Of a stretch of DNA of 64,000 nt, positions 1 to 8,313 are shown piece by piece; positions within the stretch are counted from its first letter, which is position 1, and the number at the start of each line of letters is the position of its first letter. The notes beneath the pieces were generated by a model that saw nothing but the letters and a program-made list of their open reading frames with translations, searched no databases and was not told the DNA's origin. This DNA is from Chryseobacterium pennipullorum. Its GTDB lineage: Bacteria; Bacteroidota; Bacteroidia; Flavobacteriales; Weeksellaceae. The position numbers and the translations under genes were made by a program. The DNA is taken from assembly GCF_003384725.1 (NCBI RefSeq), contig NZ_QNVV01000003.1, positions 124,001-188,000 on the forward strand, in the 5' to 3' direction.

Positions 1-1760
1 AGGATTTAGGCGTTAAAGTTGCAAGAACCAGCAATGAGAATGATAAGATCTTTGCTATTCTTGACTTTCAGGCTTCTAACCCTAAAGTTGCAAAAGATTA
101 TTTCAACGCCACAGAAACTACCAGTGTGAATACTGAAGAGGCTCCAGCAGAAAAACCTGCTAAAGCCCCTGTAAAAAAAGCTGCCCCAAAGAAAACGGCA
201 GCGAGGCCAAAAGCAATCGTAAAGACACCGGCAGAAACAAAAACAGAGGAAAAAGTTGAAGAAAAGGAGGTCGTTTCTGAAGAAATAAAACCGGTAGAGC
301 CACAGGCTGAAGCAGAAGTACCTGCAGAAGAAATAGCTTCAACAGCAACGGCCAAAAAGAAAAGAAAAAGGGTTCCTGCCAATACCGGTAATACAGACGT
401 CATCCAGGAAAAACCTGAAGCTCCCAAAAACACAGAACCTCAAGAGCCTGCCCAGGCTGAAGAAAAGCCTAGCAATCCCCAACCACAACAGGCTAACAGA
501 TCCCCAAAAGGACACAACAACCCGCAGAACAGCGGAAACCAGCATAAAAATCAACATCAGAACCAACACCAGAATCAGAATCAAAATCAGAACCGACATT
601 CTGAAAAGTCAGAAGACCATTCTGACCACAGAAAAGAATTCAATTTTGATGGTATGGTGAGCATTGAAGGGGTGTTGGAAATATTACCGGATAACTACGG
701 TTTCCTTCGTTCTTCTGATTTCAGCTACATCTCCTCTCCTGATGATGTGTATGTTTCTACAGCACAAATCAGAAATTTTGGACTAAAAACCGGAGATACC
801 GTAAAAGGAATTGTAAGGCTTCCAAAAGAAGGAGAGAAATATTTTTCTTTATTAAAACCTACAGAGGTAAACGGACGTGATCTTGCATTCATCAAAGACC
901 GTGTGGCCTTTGAATATCTTACGCCACTTTTCCCTGAAGAGAAATTTAATCTTGCGGGAAGCGGATCTACAGTATCTACAAGAATTGTCGATTTGTTTGC
1001 ACCTATAGGAAAAGGACAGAGAGCAATGATTGTTGCCCAGCCTAAAACAGGTAAGACAATGTTACTTAAAGATATTGCAAATTCTATTGCAGCGAATCAT
1101 CCGGAAGTCTATATGATGGTTCTTCTTATCGATGAACGTCCGGAGGAGGTTACCGATATGGAAAGAAGCGTAAATGCAGAAGTTATTGCCTCTACATTTG
1201 ACGAAGCTGCTGAAAAACATGTAAAAGTAGCCAACCTTGTTCTTGCTAAAGCACAGAGAATGGTGGAATGCGGACATGATGTGGTGATTCTTCTGGACTC
1301 TATTACCCGACTGGCAAGAGCGTACAATACGGTAACTCCAGCTTCAGGTAAAGTGCTTTCCGGAGGGGTAGATGCCAATGCACTTCACAAACCGAAAAGA
1401 TTCTTCGGAGCTGCCAGAAAGATTGAAGGAGGTGGTTCCCTGACGATTATTGCTACGGCACTTATCGATACAGGTTCCAAAATGGACGAAGTGATCTTTG
1501 AAGAATTCAAAGGGACAGGTAATATGGAACTTCAGCTGGATAGAAAGATTGCCAACAGAAGAATTTATCCTGCGATTGACCTCGTCTCTTCAAGCACCCG
1601 TAGAGATGATCTTCTTTTAGATGAAGTGACTTCCCAGAGAATGTGGATTTTCAGAAAATATCTTTCTGAAATGAATCCGGTGGAGGCCATGGAATTTGTA
1701 GATAAAAACATCAAAGGAACCCTGAACAATGAAGAGTTCCTGATGTCTATGAATAAATAA
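1..1760 (+). CDS. rho: Transcription termination factor Rho (5' end outside window)
   Basis: RNA-binding hexameric helicase that releases RNA polymerase. The reading frame is open from base 3, so the start lies upstream; a GTG at 126 is internal. About 585 residues are visible. In order they show a remnant of the N-terminal region, an A/K/E/P-rich stretch, a Q/N/H-rich stretch (about nt 470-620), the cold-shock RNA-binding domain (motif [13 protein letters not shown], nt 690-730), and the RecA-like ATPase. The ATPase has Walker A AQPKTGKT (about nt 1030-1060), [24 protein letters not shown] and the R-loop region [20 protein letters not shown]. The long disordered insert before the RNA-binding domain is usual in Bacteroidetes Rho and absent from E. 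coli Rho. The gene ends in its own hairpin terminator, which runs into the convergent downstream gene. Confidence 0.97.
   Translation, partial: DLGVKVARTSNENDKIFAILDFQASNPKVAKDYFNATETTSVNTEEAPAEKPAKAPVKKAAPKKTAARPKAIVKTPAETKTEEKVEEKEVVSEEIKPVEPQAEAEVPAEEIASTATAKKKRKRVPANTGNTDVIQEKPEAPKNTEPQEPAQAEEKPSNPQPQQANRSPKGHNNPQNSGNQHKNQHQNQHQNQNQNQNRHSEKSEDHSDHRKEFNFDGMVSIEGVLEILPDNYGFLRSSDFSYISSPDDVYVSTAQIRNFGLKTGDTVKGIVRLPKEGEKYFSLLKPTEVNGRDLAFIKDRVAFEYLTPLFPEEKFNLAGSGSTVSTRIVDLFAPIGKGQRAMIVAQPKTGKTMLLKDIANSIAANHPEVYMMVLLIDERPEEVTDMERSVNAEVIASTFDEAAEKHVKVANLVLAKAQRMVECGHDVVILLDSITRLARAYNTVTPASGKVLSGGVDANALHKPKRFFGAARKIEGGGSLTIIATALIDTGSKMDEVIFEEFKGTGNMELQLDRKIANRRIYPAIDLVSSSTRRDDLLLDEVTSQRMWIFRKYLSEMNPVEAMEFVDKNIKGTLNNEEFLMSMNK
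541..600 (+). repeat. Imperfect CARAAY hexamer repeat coding a Q/N tract in Rho
   Basis: Tandem near-repeats of CAGAAY/CAACAY encode alternating Gln and Asn with His and Lys (the [13 protein letters not shown] type). It is low-complexity coding DNA inside the disordered insert of Rho and could change length between strains by slippage. Confidence 0.75.
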
Positions 1761-1778
1761 ATTAATTTAATTGACAAT

Positions 1779-1845
1779 ACCGGACTTCTATACTTTGAAA
1801 TAAGGATGCAGCAAATCCTCAAAGTTATAGAAGCCCGGTTTTTTA
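1779..1845 (+). terminator. Long imperfect hairpin terminator of rho
   Basis: Arms ACCGG (1779-1783), CTTCTATA (1785-1792) and CTTTGA (1793-1798) pair with TCAAAG (1819-1824), TATAGAAG (1826-1833) and CCGGT (1835-1839). TTTTTTA follows on the plus strand. The right arm and the T-run lie inside the 3' end of the convergent DapB-like gene, so this DNA both codes protein and terminates rho. Confidence 0.8.
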
Positions 1846-2537
1846 TTAACCAAATGTTCCGCGGCAAACAATGCTCCATTACCAAAAGCATCCCTTGAAA
1901 TAGATTCATGAATCAGCCTGACCGTCTGGAAGGGAAATCCGAAGATAATTTCATGTTTTCCCACAATTCCACCGGCTCTGATGGTATTGATCTTTTCATC
2001 TTTTACCTCAAGCACATCGGCGATCCTCATCGCTGTTCCGGAAATACCCTTTTTGTCCTTAAAATGTTCCTCAATAATTTCTATATCTACTGATGGTGCA
2101 ATTTTCTTTAGAAAAGCAGAAGCATATAGGAGGTAGTTGATCCCCAATGTAATATTGGGAGACCAGAATACAGTCGCTTTTTTTGCCAGTGTATGAAGGA
2201 AGCTTACCTCTTTATCAGAATAATGGGAGATCGCTGAGATAATTTTTACATTTCTTGTCGCTGCAGACTCTCCATATGCATAGATGCCCTCCTGGGAAGA
2301 GAAATCTATGATGGCATCTACAGGATGTTCTTCAAGAAGTTCTTCTATACTGAGTTTATTTTCAGAATAAAAAGTTCCCGGATCATTGCTGTCTATTCCG
2401 AAAAAATCAGCGGCATCCCTACTGTTTAATCTGTTTGTTTTCCTGTAAACCCATTGTAGTGAGTGATCCTTGTGTTGAAGAATTACCGAGGCTACTGCTT
2501 TTCCGGCTTTTCCGAATCCAAAAAGTCCAATTTTCAT
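1788..2537 (-). CDS. DapB-family (4-hydroxy-tetrahydrodipicolinate reductase-like) protein
   Basis: 249 residues. The N-terminus has a Rossmann NAD(P)-binding loop (GFGKAGKAV) and a DFSSQEG segment like the DFT/DFS motif of DapB. The C-terminal catalytic domain has IEIIEEHFKDKKGISGTA, which aligns with the E. coli HHxxKxDxPSGTA signature: the His159 and Lys163 equivalents remain, while the second His is Phe and the Asp-Ala-Pro part is changed. DapB reduces dihydrodipicolinate in the lysine/diaminopimelate pathway. The altered signature leaves open that this is a DapB paralogue with another role rather than the housekeeping enzyme. It is convergent with rho and has no lysine genes beside it. 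Confidence 0.75.
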   Translation of the reverse strand: MKIGLFGFGKAGKAVASVILQHKDHSLQWVYRKTNRLNSRDAADFFGIDSNDPGTFYSENKLSIEELLEEHPVDAIIDFSSQEGIYAYGESAATRNVKIISAISHYSDKEVSFLHTLAKKATVFWSPNITLGINYLLYASAFLKKIAPSVDIEIIEEHFKDKKGISGTAMRIADVLEVKDEKINTIRAGGIVGKHEIIFGFPFQTVRLIHESISRDAFGNGALFAAEHLVNKKPGFYNFEDLLHPYFKV

Positions 2538-2764
2538 AATAAAATTATTTTGTTAAACATTCAGTGAAAGAAGATTTTAATGGTAAAAATTGCTTCATAT
2601 GGGGTAAGATACAAAATTGAAAATAAAACAATGTTCCGAATAAGATCTACAGTTCAGGTATTTTCGGGAAGAATGGATCCGATCCTCGATCAGATCAAAT
2701 TGAAATTTAATTCATTCTAAATCAATATATCAATGTTAAAGATTTATTAAAGTAATGCCCAATC

Positions 2765-2796
2765 TTTGATTATAGCTTAAATATTGGCTAATTTTG
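2765..2796 (+). promoter_or_regulatory. Bacteroidetes-type promoter of the superoxide dismutase gene
   Basis: TTTG at 2765-2768 and TAATTTTG at 2789-2796, separated by 20 bases, match the flavobacterial -33/-7 consensus (TTTG-N19-21-TAnnTTTG). The ATG is 24 bases further on. This is the best two-box promoter match I found in the window. Confidence 0.75.
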
Positions 2797-2820
2797 GATA
2801 TAACATTAAAAATAAAAATT

Positions 2821-3417
2821 ATGTCATTTGAATTACCAAAATTAGGATATGCATACGATGCATTGGAGCCCACTATTGATGCAAAAACGATGGAGATCCA
2901 CTATACTAAGCATCACCAGGCGTATATTGACAATTTAAATAAAGCTATCGAAGGAACTGATCTTGCAGGAAAGACTATTGAAGAGATCTGCAAAACAGGA
3001 ACTGATAAACCGGCAGTAAGAAATAATGGTGGTGGACACTTCAACCACTCTTTGTTCTGGGAGATTTTAACACCTGGAGGAAGCAAAGAGCCTGTAGGAA
3101 ATGTAAAAGCTGCGATCGAAACATATGGTGGACTTGAAAAATTCAAAACCGATTTTTCTGATGCTGCTAAGACAAGATTCGGTTCAGGATGGGCATGGCT
3201 TGTAAAAAATGCTGACGGTTCTGTATCTGTTTCTTCTACACCGAACCAGGATAACCCGCTAATGCCTGTTGCAGACGTTAAAGGAACTCCGGTTTTAGGA
3301 TTAGATGTTTGGGAGCATGCATACTATTTAAACTACCAAAACAGAAGACCTGATTATGTTTCTGCATTTTTTGATGTGGTAAACTGGGACAAAGTGGAGG
3401 AATTATTCAACAAATAA
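2821..3417 (+). CDS. Superoxide dismutase, Fe/Mn family (Mn-type features)
   Basis: 198 residues; converts superoxide to oxygen and hydrogen peroxide. Metal ligands are visible as H27 (EIHYTKHH), H76 (NHSLFW), D162 and H166 (DVWEHAYY). [11 protein letters not shown] together with Q143 in PNQDNPL is the Mn-type or cambialistic arrangement, unlike the Gln69-type of Fe-SOD. The start at 2821 gives the family N-terminus [10 protein letters not shown]; an in-frame upstream start at 2794 overlaps the -7 promoter box and is rejected. No signal peptide is present, so it is cytoplasmic. The gene is monocistronic, with its own promoter and a strong terminator. sodA or sodB would both be fair names; metal use cannot be read with certainty. 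Confidence 0.95.
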   Translation: MSFELPKLGYAYDALEPTIDAKTMEIHYTKHHQAYIDNLNKAIEGTDLAGKTIEEICKTGTDKPAVRNNGGGHFNHSLFWEILTPGGSKEPVGNVKAAIETYGGLEKFKTDFSDAAKTRFGSGWAWLVKNADGSVSVSSTPNQDNPLMPVADVKGTPVLGLDVWEHAYYLNYQNRRPDYVSAFFDVVNWDKVEELFNK

Positions 3418-3436
3418 TTTACAGCTATTATAAAAT

Positions 3437-3467
3437 AAAAGGTTCAGAATTTCTGAACCTTTTTTTG
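3437..3467 (+). terminator. Intrinsic terminator of the sod gene
   Basis: AGGTTCAGA (3440-3448) pairs with TCTGAACCT (3452-3460) around a 3-base loop, followed by a run of seven T. Confidence 0.9.
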
Positions 3468-3522
3468 TTGAATGATGAAGAAACATTGTTTAAAAGCTCT
3501 TCTATATTGTGGGTATTTTGCA

Positions 3523-3942
3523 TTACCTTATGGCATCACTGCCCGAAAGTCCGTTCATCCTCAAACCGTATTTCCAATATACATAGGCAAACACTTGGTA
3601 GAGCTTGTATTCGAATTTTATCCCATAATTCTCCCGCGGGTCATAATCTATTCCGGATTCTATAATATTCCTGTATTTGCCTGAATTGTGGTAACCATTC
3701 CATTCATTAACCAGGAATGTATTTTTAGTTTTCAGAGAGGCTTCGGAGTATTGGCTGATAGGTCTGGCTACAGCACTCAGAAAGTAATCAAACTGTGTGT
3801 CTATTACGGTAAGTTCCCATTCACCGTCTTCATTTTGAGAAGGCTTCATTTCAGGTTGCTCTTTATCTTTCTTCGTGCTGTTCTGGGAAAAACAGCTGAA
3901 AGGAACCAAAACAATCAGAAGCAGTACCATTAGATTTTTCAT
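3523..3942 (-). CDS. Secreted DUF6146-like protein
   Basis: 139 residues from the MKNLMV start; the longer frame to 3969 would start inside the terminator of the upstream gene. A hydrophobic signal peptide ends near SCFSQ. The mature part has a Lys/Glu-rich linker and then the pattern VIDTQFDYFLSAVARP, FLVNEWNGYH, IDYDPRENYG and YWKYGL. This resembles the small Bacteroidetes family DUF6146 (W-N-x-R/H, IDYDP and a YG pattern), named from memory. The function is unknown. Location is periplasmic, or outer membrane if Cys within PFSC is lipidated, though that lipobox is weak. It follows the nuclease-fold gene at 3994-5193 on the same strand, with a terminator between them. Confidence 0.7.
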   Translation of the reverse strand: MKNLMVLLLIVLVPFSCFSQNSTKKDKEQPEMKPSQNEDGEWELTVIDTQFDYFLSAVARPISQYSEASLKTKNTFLVNEWNGYHNSGKYRNIIESGIDYDPRENYGIKFEYKLYQVFAYVYWKYGLRMNGLSGSDAIR

Positions 3943-3957
3943 GATTTCATATTGATA

Positions 3958-3985
3958 TAAAAAAAGCACTCCAATAAGAGTGCCT
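3958..3985 (-). terminator. Terminator downstream of the 3994-5193 gene
   Basis: On the minus strand GCACTC (3983-3978) and GAGTGC (3971-3966) form a stem around a 6-base loop, followed by a run of T. Confidence 0.8.
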
Positions 3986-3993
3986 TTCTGTAT

Positions 3994-5193
3994 TTATTTT
4001 TTAATATATTCCTTCTGAACGACAGAAACTGCTGGGAAATGGTCGCTGTATCCGCCGGTAAACCGGTCTCCATCCCATGAACGCAACGGATATCCTTTCC
4101 ACTGGCCTTCTTTGTTTACCAAATACGCCGGAGCATAGATCTCTGCTTTGTAAATGGTATAGGTAGGGGTGATTTTCTCAGATGAATAAAGATTTCTTGA
4201 AACAATGATCTGATCAAAAAGGTTAGGAGCATCCCTGTAAGCCAAAGAAGCGACTCCTGCCTTATACAGTTTATACATCAGGTTGTAGTATGGCGTTTTA
4301 TCAGATAACTCATTCGGATCACCTACCGCAGCCAGGTGTTTCTTCAGACTTGGGCTTACAGGATCGTCATTGTAATCACCCATTGAGAATAATTTGATTC
4401 CCGGGTTTTCTGCTGAAACTTTGTCCATTTCGTTTTTCAGTACCGTCGCTGCAGAATTTCTTTTAGCCAAGGAAATGGCTTCGCCTCCTCTTCTGGAAGG
4501 CCAGTGATTCATAAAGATTCCTACTTTCTCGCCATCCAGCAGGCCTATTGCGATAACAATATCACGGGTGTATTCTCTTTTTCCGTTCTCATCATAAATC
4601 TTGATCTCTTTTTTATAAGAATCCAGAACAGAAAATCTTCCTTTCTGATAGATAATGGCTACGTCAATCCCTCTGGCGTCATAAGAATTGAAATGTACAA
4701 TGCCGTAGTTGCTTTTTGCCAAAACAGGCTGTTTGATAAGGTCTTCAATAACCTGTCTGTTTTCCACCTCTATCAGCCCACAGATGGCTGGGTTGTCATT
4801 GGTATACTGCCTTCCCAATTCTGAAATTACCCTGGCTTCATTGGCCAGTTTCTGATTATAATATTTTGTCCCCCATCTTTTAGGGCTGTTTACGGTAAAG
4901 TCTTCAGATAAAAATTGCTTTCTGATCACTTTCTTTCCAATCAACAGATCATCACTCCATTCTCCTTTGTAATCTTCCGTTGTTTCAAGATACTTTAGAG
5001 AATCTACCGGGACACTTCTGTGGAATTTAGGATTGGAGCGGGGTAGTGTTCCATCGATATAGTCAGCAGAAGGAATTGTATCCCAAAGGTTTTCGACATT
5101 TAGGAAAGCGACAGCTGCTCTTTTTACCTGTCTCTGCTGGGAAAATACAGAACCAAAACAAAACAGGGCGATGATGATTAAATATTTTTTCAT
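3994..5193 (-). CDS. Secreted endonuclease/exonuclease/phosphatase (EEP) fold enzyme
   Basis: 399 residues with a signal peptide ending at FSQ (about residue 19). EEP-fold motifs appear in order: FLNVENLWD (Asn and the first acidic site), LIEVEN (metal-binding Glu), ARGIDVAIIY, MNHWPSRRGG (catalytic His), MGDYNDDP (Asp/Asn pair) and YSDHFP (final Asp-His). All catalytic positions expected for an active Mg-dependent phosphodiesterase are there. Substrates in this fold range from DNA and RNA to phospholipids and inositol phosphates, so an extracellular or periplasmic nuclease is the likeliest but not the only reading. It is transcribed away from the TonB receptor and DUF5689 operon, which suggests a joint role in using nucleic acid or organic phosphate. 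Confidence 0.88.
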   Translation of the reverse strand: MKKYLIIIALFCFGSVFSQQRQVKRAAVAFLNVENLWDTIPSADYIDGTLPRSNPKFHRSVPVDSLKYLETTEDYKGEWSDDLLIGKKVIRKQFLSEDFTVNSPKRWGTKYYNQKLANEARVISELGRQYTNDNPAICGLIEVENRQVIEDLIKQPVLAKSNYGIVHFNSYDARGIDVAIIYQKGRFSVLDSYKKEIKIYDENGKREYTRDIVIAIGLLDGEKVGIFMNHWPSRRGGEAISLAKRNSAATVLKNEMDKVSAENPGIKLFSMGDYNDDPVSPSLKKHLAAVGDPNELSDKTPYYNLMYKLYKAGVASLAYRDAPNLFDQIIVSRNLYSSEKITPTYTIYKAEIYAPAYLVNKEGQWKGYPLRSWDGDRFTGGYSDHFPAVSVVQKEYIKK

Positions 5194-5555
5194 ATTCTTA
5201 ATCTATTCAAAAAATTGAGGGGTAAAATTACTAATTTTATATAAGAATAAAGAGTAAAAATAGTCTGAGTTTCGTTGAAGTAAGCCGTAGTAACAGAAGG
5301 GTAGAAAAAAATAAACATCTGAAAGCTACTGCTTTATCATCCGCTTATTGATCTGTTCATTAACTTGATTGATGAAATCAGCAATTATATTGCGGAATCT
5401 TTTTATTATTGATGAAAATTGTATCATATTTTTAGGATAATTGAGGCGGGTTAAGAAAAATTAATAGAATAAAGTGCTAAAAATGTTTAAGTTAATGAAA
5501 ATAGTTCTAAATTTGTTGCCCCTTAAATAAAGAAGGATTTAAAAATAAGTTTATT
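5194..5555. other. Divergent intergenic region (362 bp)
   Basis: AT-rich spacer between the divergent EEP gene and the TonB receptor operon. It holds one clear -7 box for the plus strand (5508-5515). I see no coding sequence, repeat or structured RNA. Confidence 0.6.
5508..5515 (+). promoter_or_regulatory. -7 promoter box (TAAATTTG) of the TonB/DUF5689 operon
   Basis: Matches TAnnTTTG and lies 40 bases before the ATG. The -33 position has no good TTTG. Confidence 0.5.
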
Positions 5556-8303
5556 ATGATTAAAAAACTATCCCTAATCTCTTTGTTTACGCTAATGCCT
5601 GCATCATTTTACTTTGCGCAAACCACTGTGTATGCGTATATTAAGGATCAGGATGGCAAGCCCTTAGAGAAAGCAGAAGTAGATCTAGCACAATCCAGCG
5701 ACGATGTTGTCGCGGATAAAATTGGGTACTTCCAGTTTGTGGATTTAAAACCTGGACACTATCTTATTACAGTGACAAAACCAAGCTTCGAGTCTAAAAT
5801 CTTAGAGTTTGATGTGGCTGCAGATGAGAAGAGAAAAGATTTAGGTGTCATTACACTTAATTATACTTTGGGATCAGATGCAGGGGTAATCGTTATCGAC
5901 GATTCTGCCACTGATACTGAAGACGGGGGCTCATCTATGCAGCCTACGGTAGGACTTTTAAGCTCTGGACGAGATGCTTTCCAAAATGTTTCCGCATTTG
6001 AGCTGGGTGCTTACTGGTTCCGGCCAAGGGGGGTAGACAACAGATTTGAGGATGTTCTTTTTAATGGGGTATCCATGTCAAAAAATGATGATGGAAGAAT
6101 AGATTTCAATAACTGGGGTGGTTTGAATGATGTGACGAGATATCCTTATGAGAACGTAGACAATATTACGCCTTCGGAATATGCATTTGGTAACTTAGGC
6201 GGAGTAGTATATTATAATACAAAAGCTTCCAGCTACAGAAAGCAAACTTCATTAGCGTATTCATTTACGAACAGAAGTTATTTGCACAGAGCCATGGCTA
6301 CCTATTCTTCAGGGCTTTCGAAAAATGGCTGGGCATTCACGTTCTCGGCCAGCAGAAGATGGGGGGACAGAGCAATTCTTGACGGGGTTTACCAGGATGC
6401 CTATGGTTATTTTGCTGCTATTGAAAAAAAATTCAGTGACAGGCACTCCATTAATTTAACGGCTTTCGGGTCTCCTACATACAGGTCTTCCAATTCTCCA
6501 AACACCCAGGAGGTGTACGACATCATGGGTAAGAATTACAACTCCTATTGGGGATGGCAGGATGGAGAAAAGAGAAACTCCCGAATCCGAAACGTATATG
6601 AACCGGTATTCATGTTAACTGATTACCTTAAAATAGGTAAAAATTCCAATTGGACCAATACTGTTTCTTATCAGTTTGGTAGTGATGCACGAAGCAGATT
6701 AGACTGGTTCCATGCTTCTGATCCCAATCCGACTTATTATAGAAAATTACCAAGTTTTGGACTTCTTTCAGCTGATGAATTCAGACAACAGTCACAAATT
6801 GACTGGAATTACCTGTATAATACGAACCGTCTTAATCTTACACAGATGGATGGGATCACACAGCGAGGTGCCGTTTATACGGTTGTAGAAGATGTGACTA
6901 AAGATAAAACATTCAATTTCTCCTCTCACTTCGATACAAGACTGAAGGACAACTGGAAACTGAATATCAACTTCAATTATCAGAATTTAAAATCTGATAA
7001 TTTCAGAAGAATCAAAGATTTATTAGGAGCAAATTTCGCCTATAATCTTAATGCTTTCAACGGAGATGCGAGATATGATGCGGACAATACGGACGTAACT
7101 GTACGAGAAGGTGATAGAACCCAATATTCTTATGAACTGACAAAAAATCTTTATTCATTAAACGTTTCCTCGGAAATCGATTTCAATAAATGGAATATCG
7201 TTGCTTCCATATTCTCTTCGTACTCAGAAGCATACAGGGAAGGAGATTTTAGAAGCGGACTTGCCAGATTTAGAGATAATTCTAAAGGTAAAAGTGCGGT
7301 ATATGATGCTCTGGATGCCGGAATCAAAGGTAAAATTACGTATAAGATCAACGGAAAGAACTTTATTGTATATAACGGAGCATTTTTTAGTTTAGCGCCG
7401 ACCCTTAACGAAATTTATATTAACCCAAGAATGGTTGATTTTGTGACGCCGGGCGTTAATAATCAGATGATCAACTCTAATGATCTGAGCTATATTCTGA
7501 GAGGACAGATTTTAAAATTAAGATTATCCGCATACTATACTACGATTCATAACTCTACAGAAATTTCAAGATATTATGCTGATGTCAATGACGGAGAATT
7601 AGGAAACTCATTCAGTACATTGGTTAATGAGGCAATGAGTGGAGTCAACAAAAGATATATGGGACTTGAATTAGGATTTGATGTTAAGGTAACGCCTACA
7701 TTAAATGCTGTTGGGGTTGCAAGTGTAGGGGAGTACGAGTATACTAATAATCCTGAAGTTTCTACATTTGATGACCTTAATGGATTCAGAGGGACCGATT
7801 TCTGGGGTAAAGCTAATGTGAAGGATTATAAAGTTGCAGGAACCCCTCAAAAAGCATTCTCTTTTGGATTGAAGTACAACTCTCCAAAATATTGGTGGGT
7901 GGGAGCATCTGCCAACTACTTGATGGATCAGTATCTTGATTTCTCAGCTTTGAATAAGACTCCTTATATGTATACGGATCGTCAAACCAATGATCCTTTC
8001 CCTGGTGTAACTCCGGAACTGATAGAACTTATTACAAAGCAGAAAAAATTTGATAACCAATTTATGTTGAATGCCAATGCGGGTAAATCTTTCCAGTTTG
8101 GAAAATACAGAATGGGAATCAGTATATCTGTGAACAATATCCTGGACAACAGAGATTATGTGACCGGAGGATTTGAACAGGGAAGAAATGTAAACTTTAA
8201 TGAGGCTCTTATTGATTCGCAGAGAGCAACACCTTATTTCGGACCCAAACTTTGGTATGACAGAGGAAGGACTTTCTTTACTAATGTTTATTTAAGATTC
8301 TAA
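5556..8303 (+). CDS. TonB-dependent outer-membrane receptor with carboxypeptidase-regulatory-like N-terminal domain
   Basis: 915 residues. A signal peptide ends at YFAQ (about residue 22). Next comes a CarboxypepD_reg-like beta-sandwich (about 24-100: VYAYIKDQDGKPLEKAEV, GYFQFVDLKPGHYLI), then an acidic linker with IVIDD, the plug domain (about 130-230: RPRGVDNRFEDVLFNGV, YAFGNLGGVVYYN) and a beta-barrel ending in the aromatic strand FFTNVYLRF. It imports a ligand across the outer membrane using TonB-ExbBD energy. It is paired with the DUF5689 lipoprotein 10 bases downstream rather than with a SusD protein, so this is not a standard glycan utilisation pair. The ligand cannot be read from sequence; the EEP enzyme next door points to a phosphorylated or nucleic-acid product. 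Confidence 0.9.
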   Translation: MIKKLSLISLFTLMPASFYFAQTTVYAYIKDQDGKPLEKAEVDLAQSSDDVVADKIGYFQFVDLKPGHYLITVTKPSFESKILEFDVAADEKRKDLGVITLNYTLGSDAGVIVIDDSATDTEDGGSSMQPTVGLLSSGRDAFQNVSAFELGAYWFRPRGVDNRFEDVLFNGVSMSKNDDGRIDFNNWGGLNDVTRYPYENVDNITPSEYAFGNLGGVVYYNTKASSYRKQTSLAYSFTNRSYLHRAMATYSSGLSKNGWAFTFSASRRWGDRAILDGVYQDAYGYFAAIEKKFSDRHSINLTAFGSPTYRSSNSPNTQEVYDIMGKNYNSYWGWQDGEKRNSRIRNVYEPVFMLTDYLKIGKNSNWTNTVSYQFGSDARSRLDWFHASDPNPTYYRKLPSFGLLSADEFRQQSQIDWNYLYNTNRLNLTQMDGITQRGAVYTVVEDVTKDKTFNFSSHFDTRLKDNWKLNINFNYQNLKSDNFRRIKDLLGANFAYNLNAFNGDARYDADNTDVTVREGDRTQYSYELTKNLYSLNVSSEIDFNKWNIVASIFSSYSEAYREGDFRSGLARFRDNSKGKSAVYDALDAGIKGKITYKINGKNFIVYNGAFFSLAPTLNEIYINPRMVDFVTPGVNNQMINSNDLSYILRGQILKLRLSAYYTTIHNSTEISRYYADVNDGELGNSFSTLVNEAMSGVNKRYMGLELGFDVKVTPTLNAVGVASVGEYEYTNNPEVSTFDDLNGFRGTDFWGKANVKDYKVAGTPQKAFSFGLKYNSPKYWWVGASANYLMDQYLDFSALNKTPYMYTDRQTNDPFPGVTPELIELITKQKKFDNQFMLNANAGKSFQFGKYRMGISISVNNILDNRDYVTGGFEQGRNVNFNEALIDSQRATPYFGPKLWYDRGRTFFTNVYLRF

Positions 8304-8313
8304 AACGATAACA

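Noticed and set aside
98..433. Antisense open frame over the start of rho
   Set aside because: Shadow of the low-complexity Ala/Lys/Glu-rich rho coding sequence; no promoter or family match.
2794..2820. Upstream start for the superoxide dismutase
   Set aside because: It lies within the -7 promoter box; the ATG at 2821 gives the usual family N-terminus.
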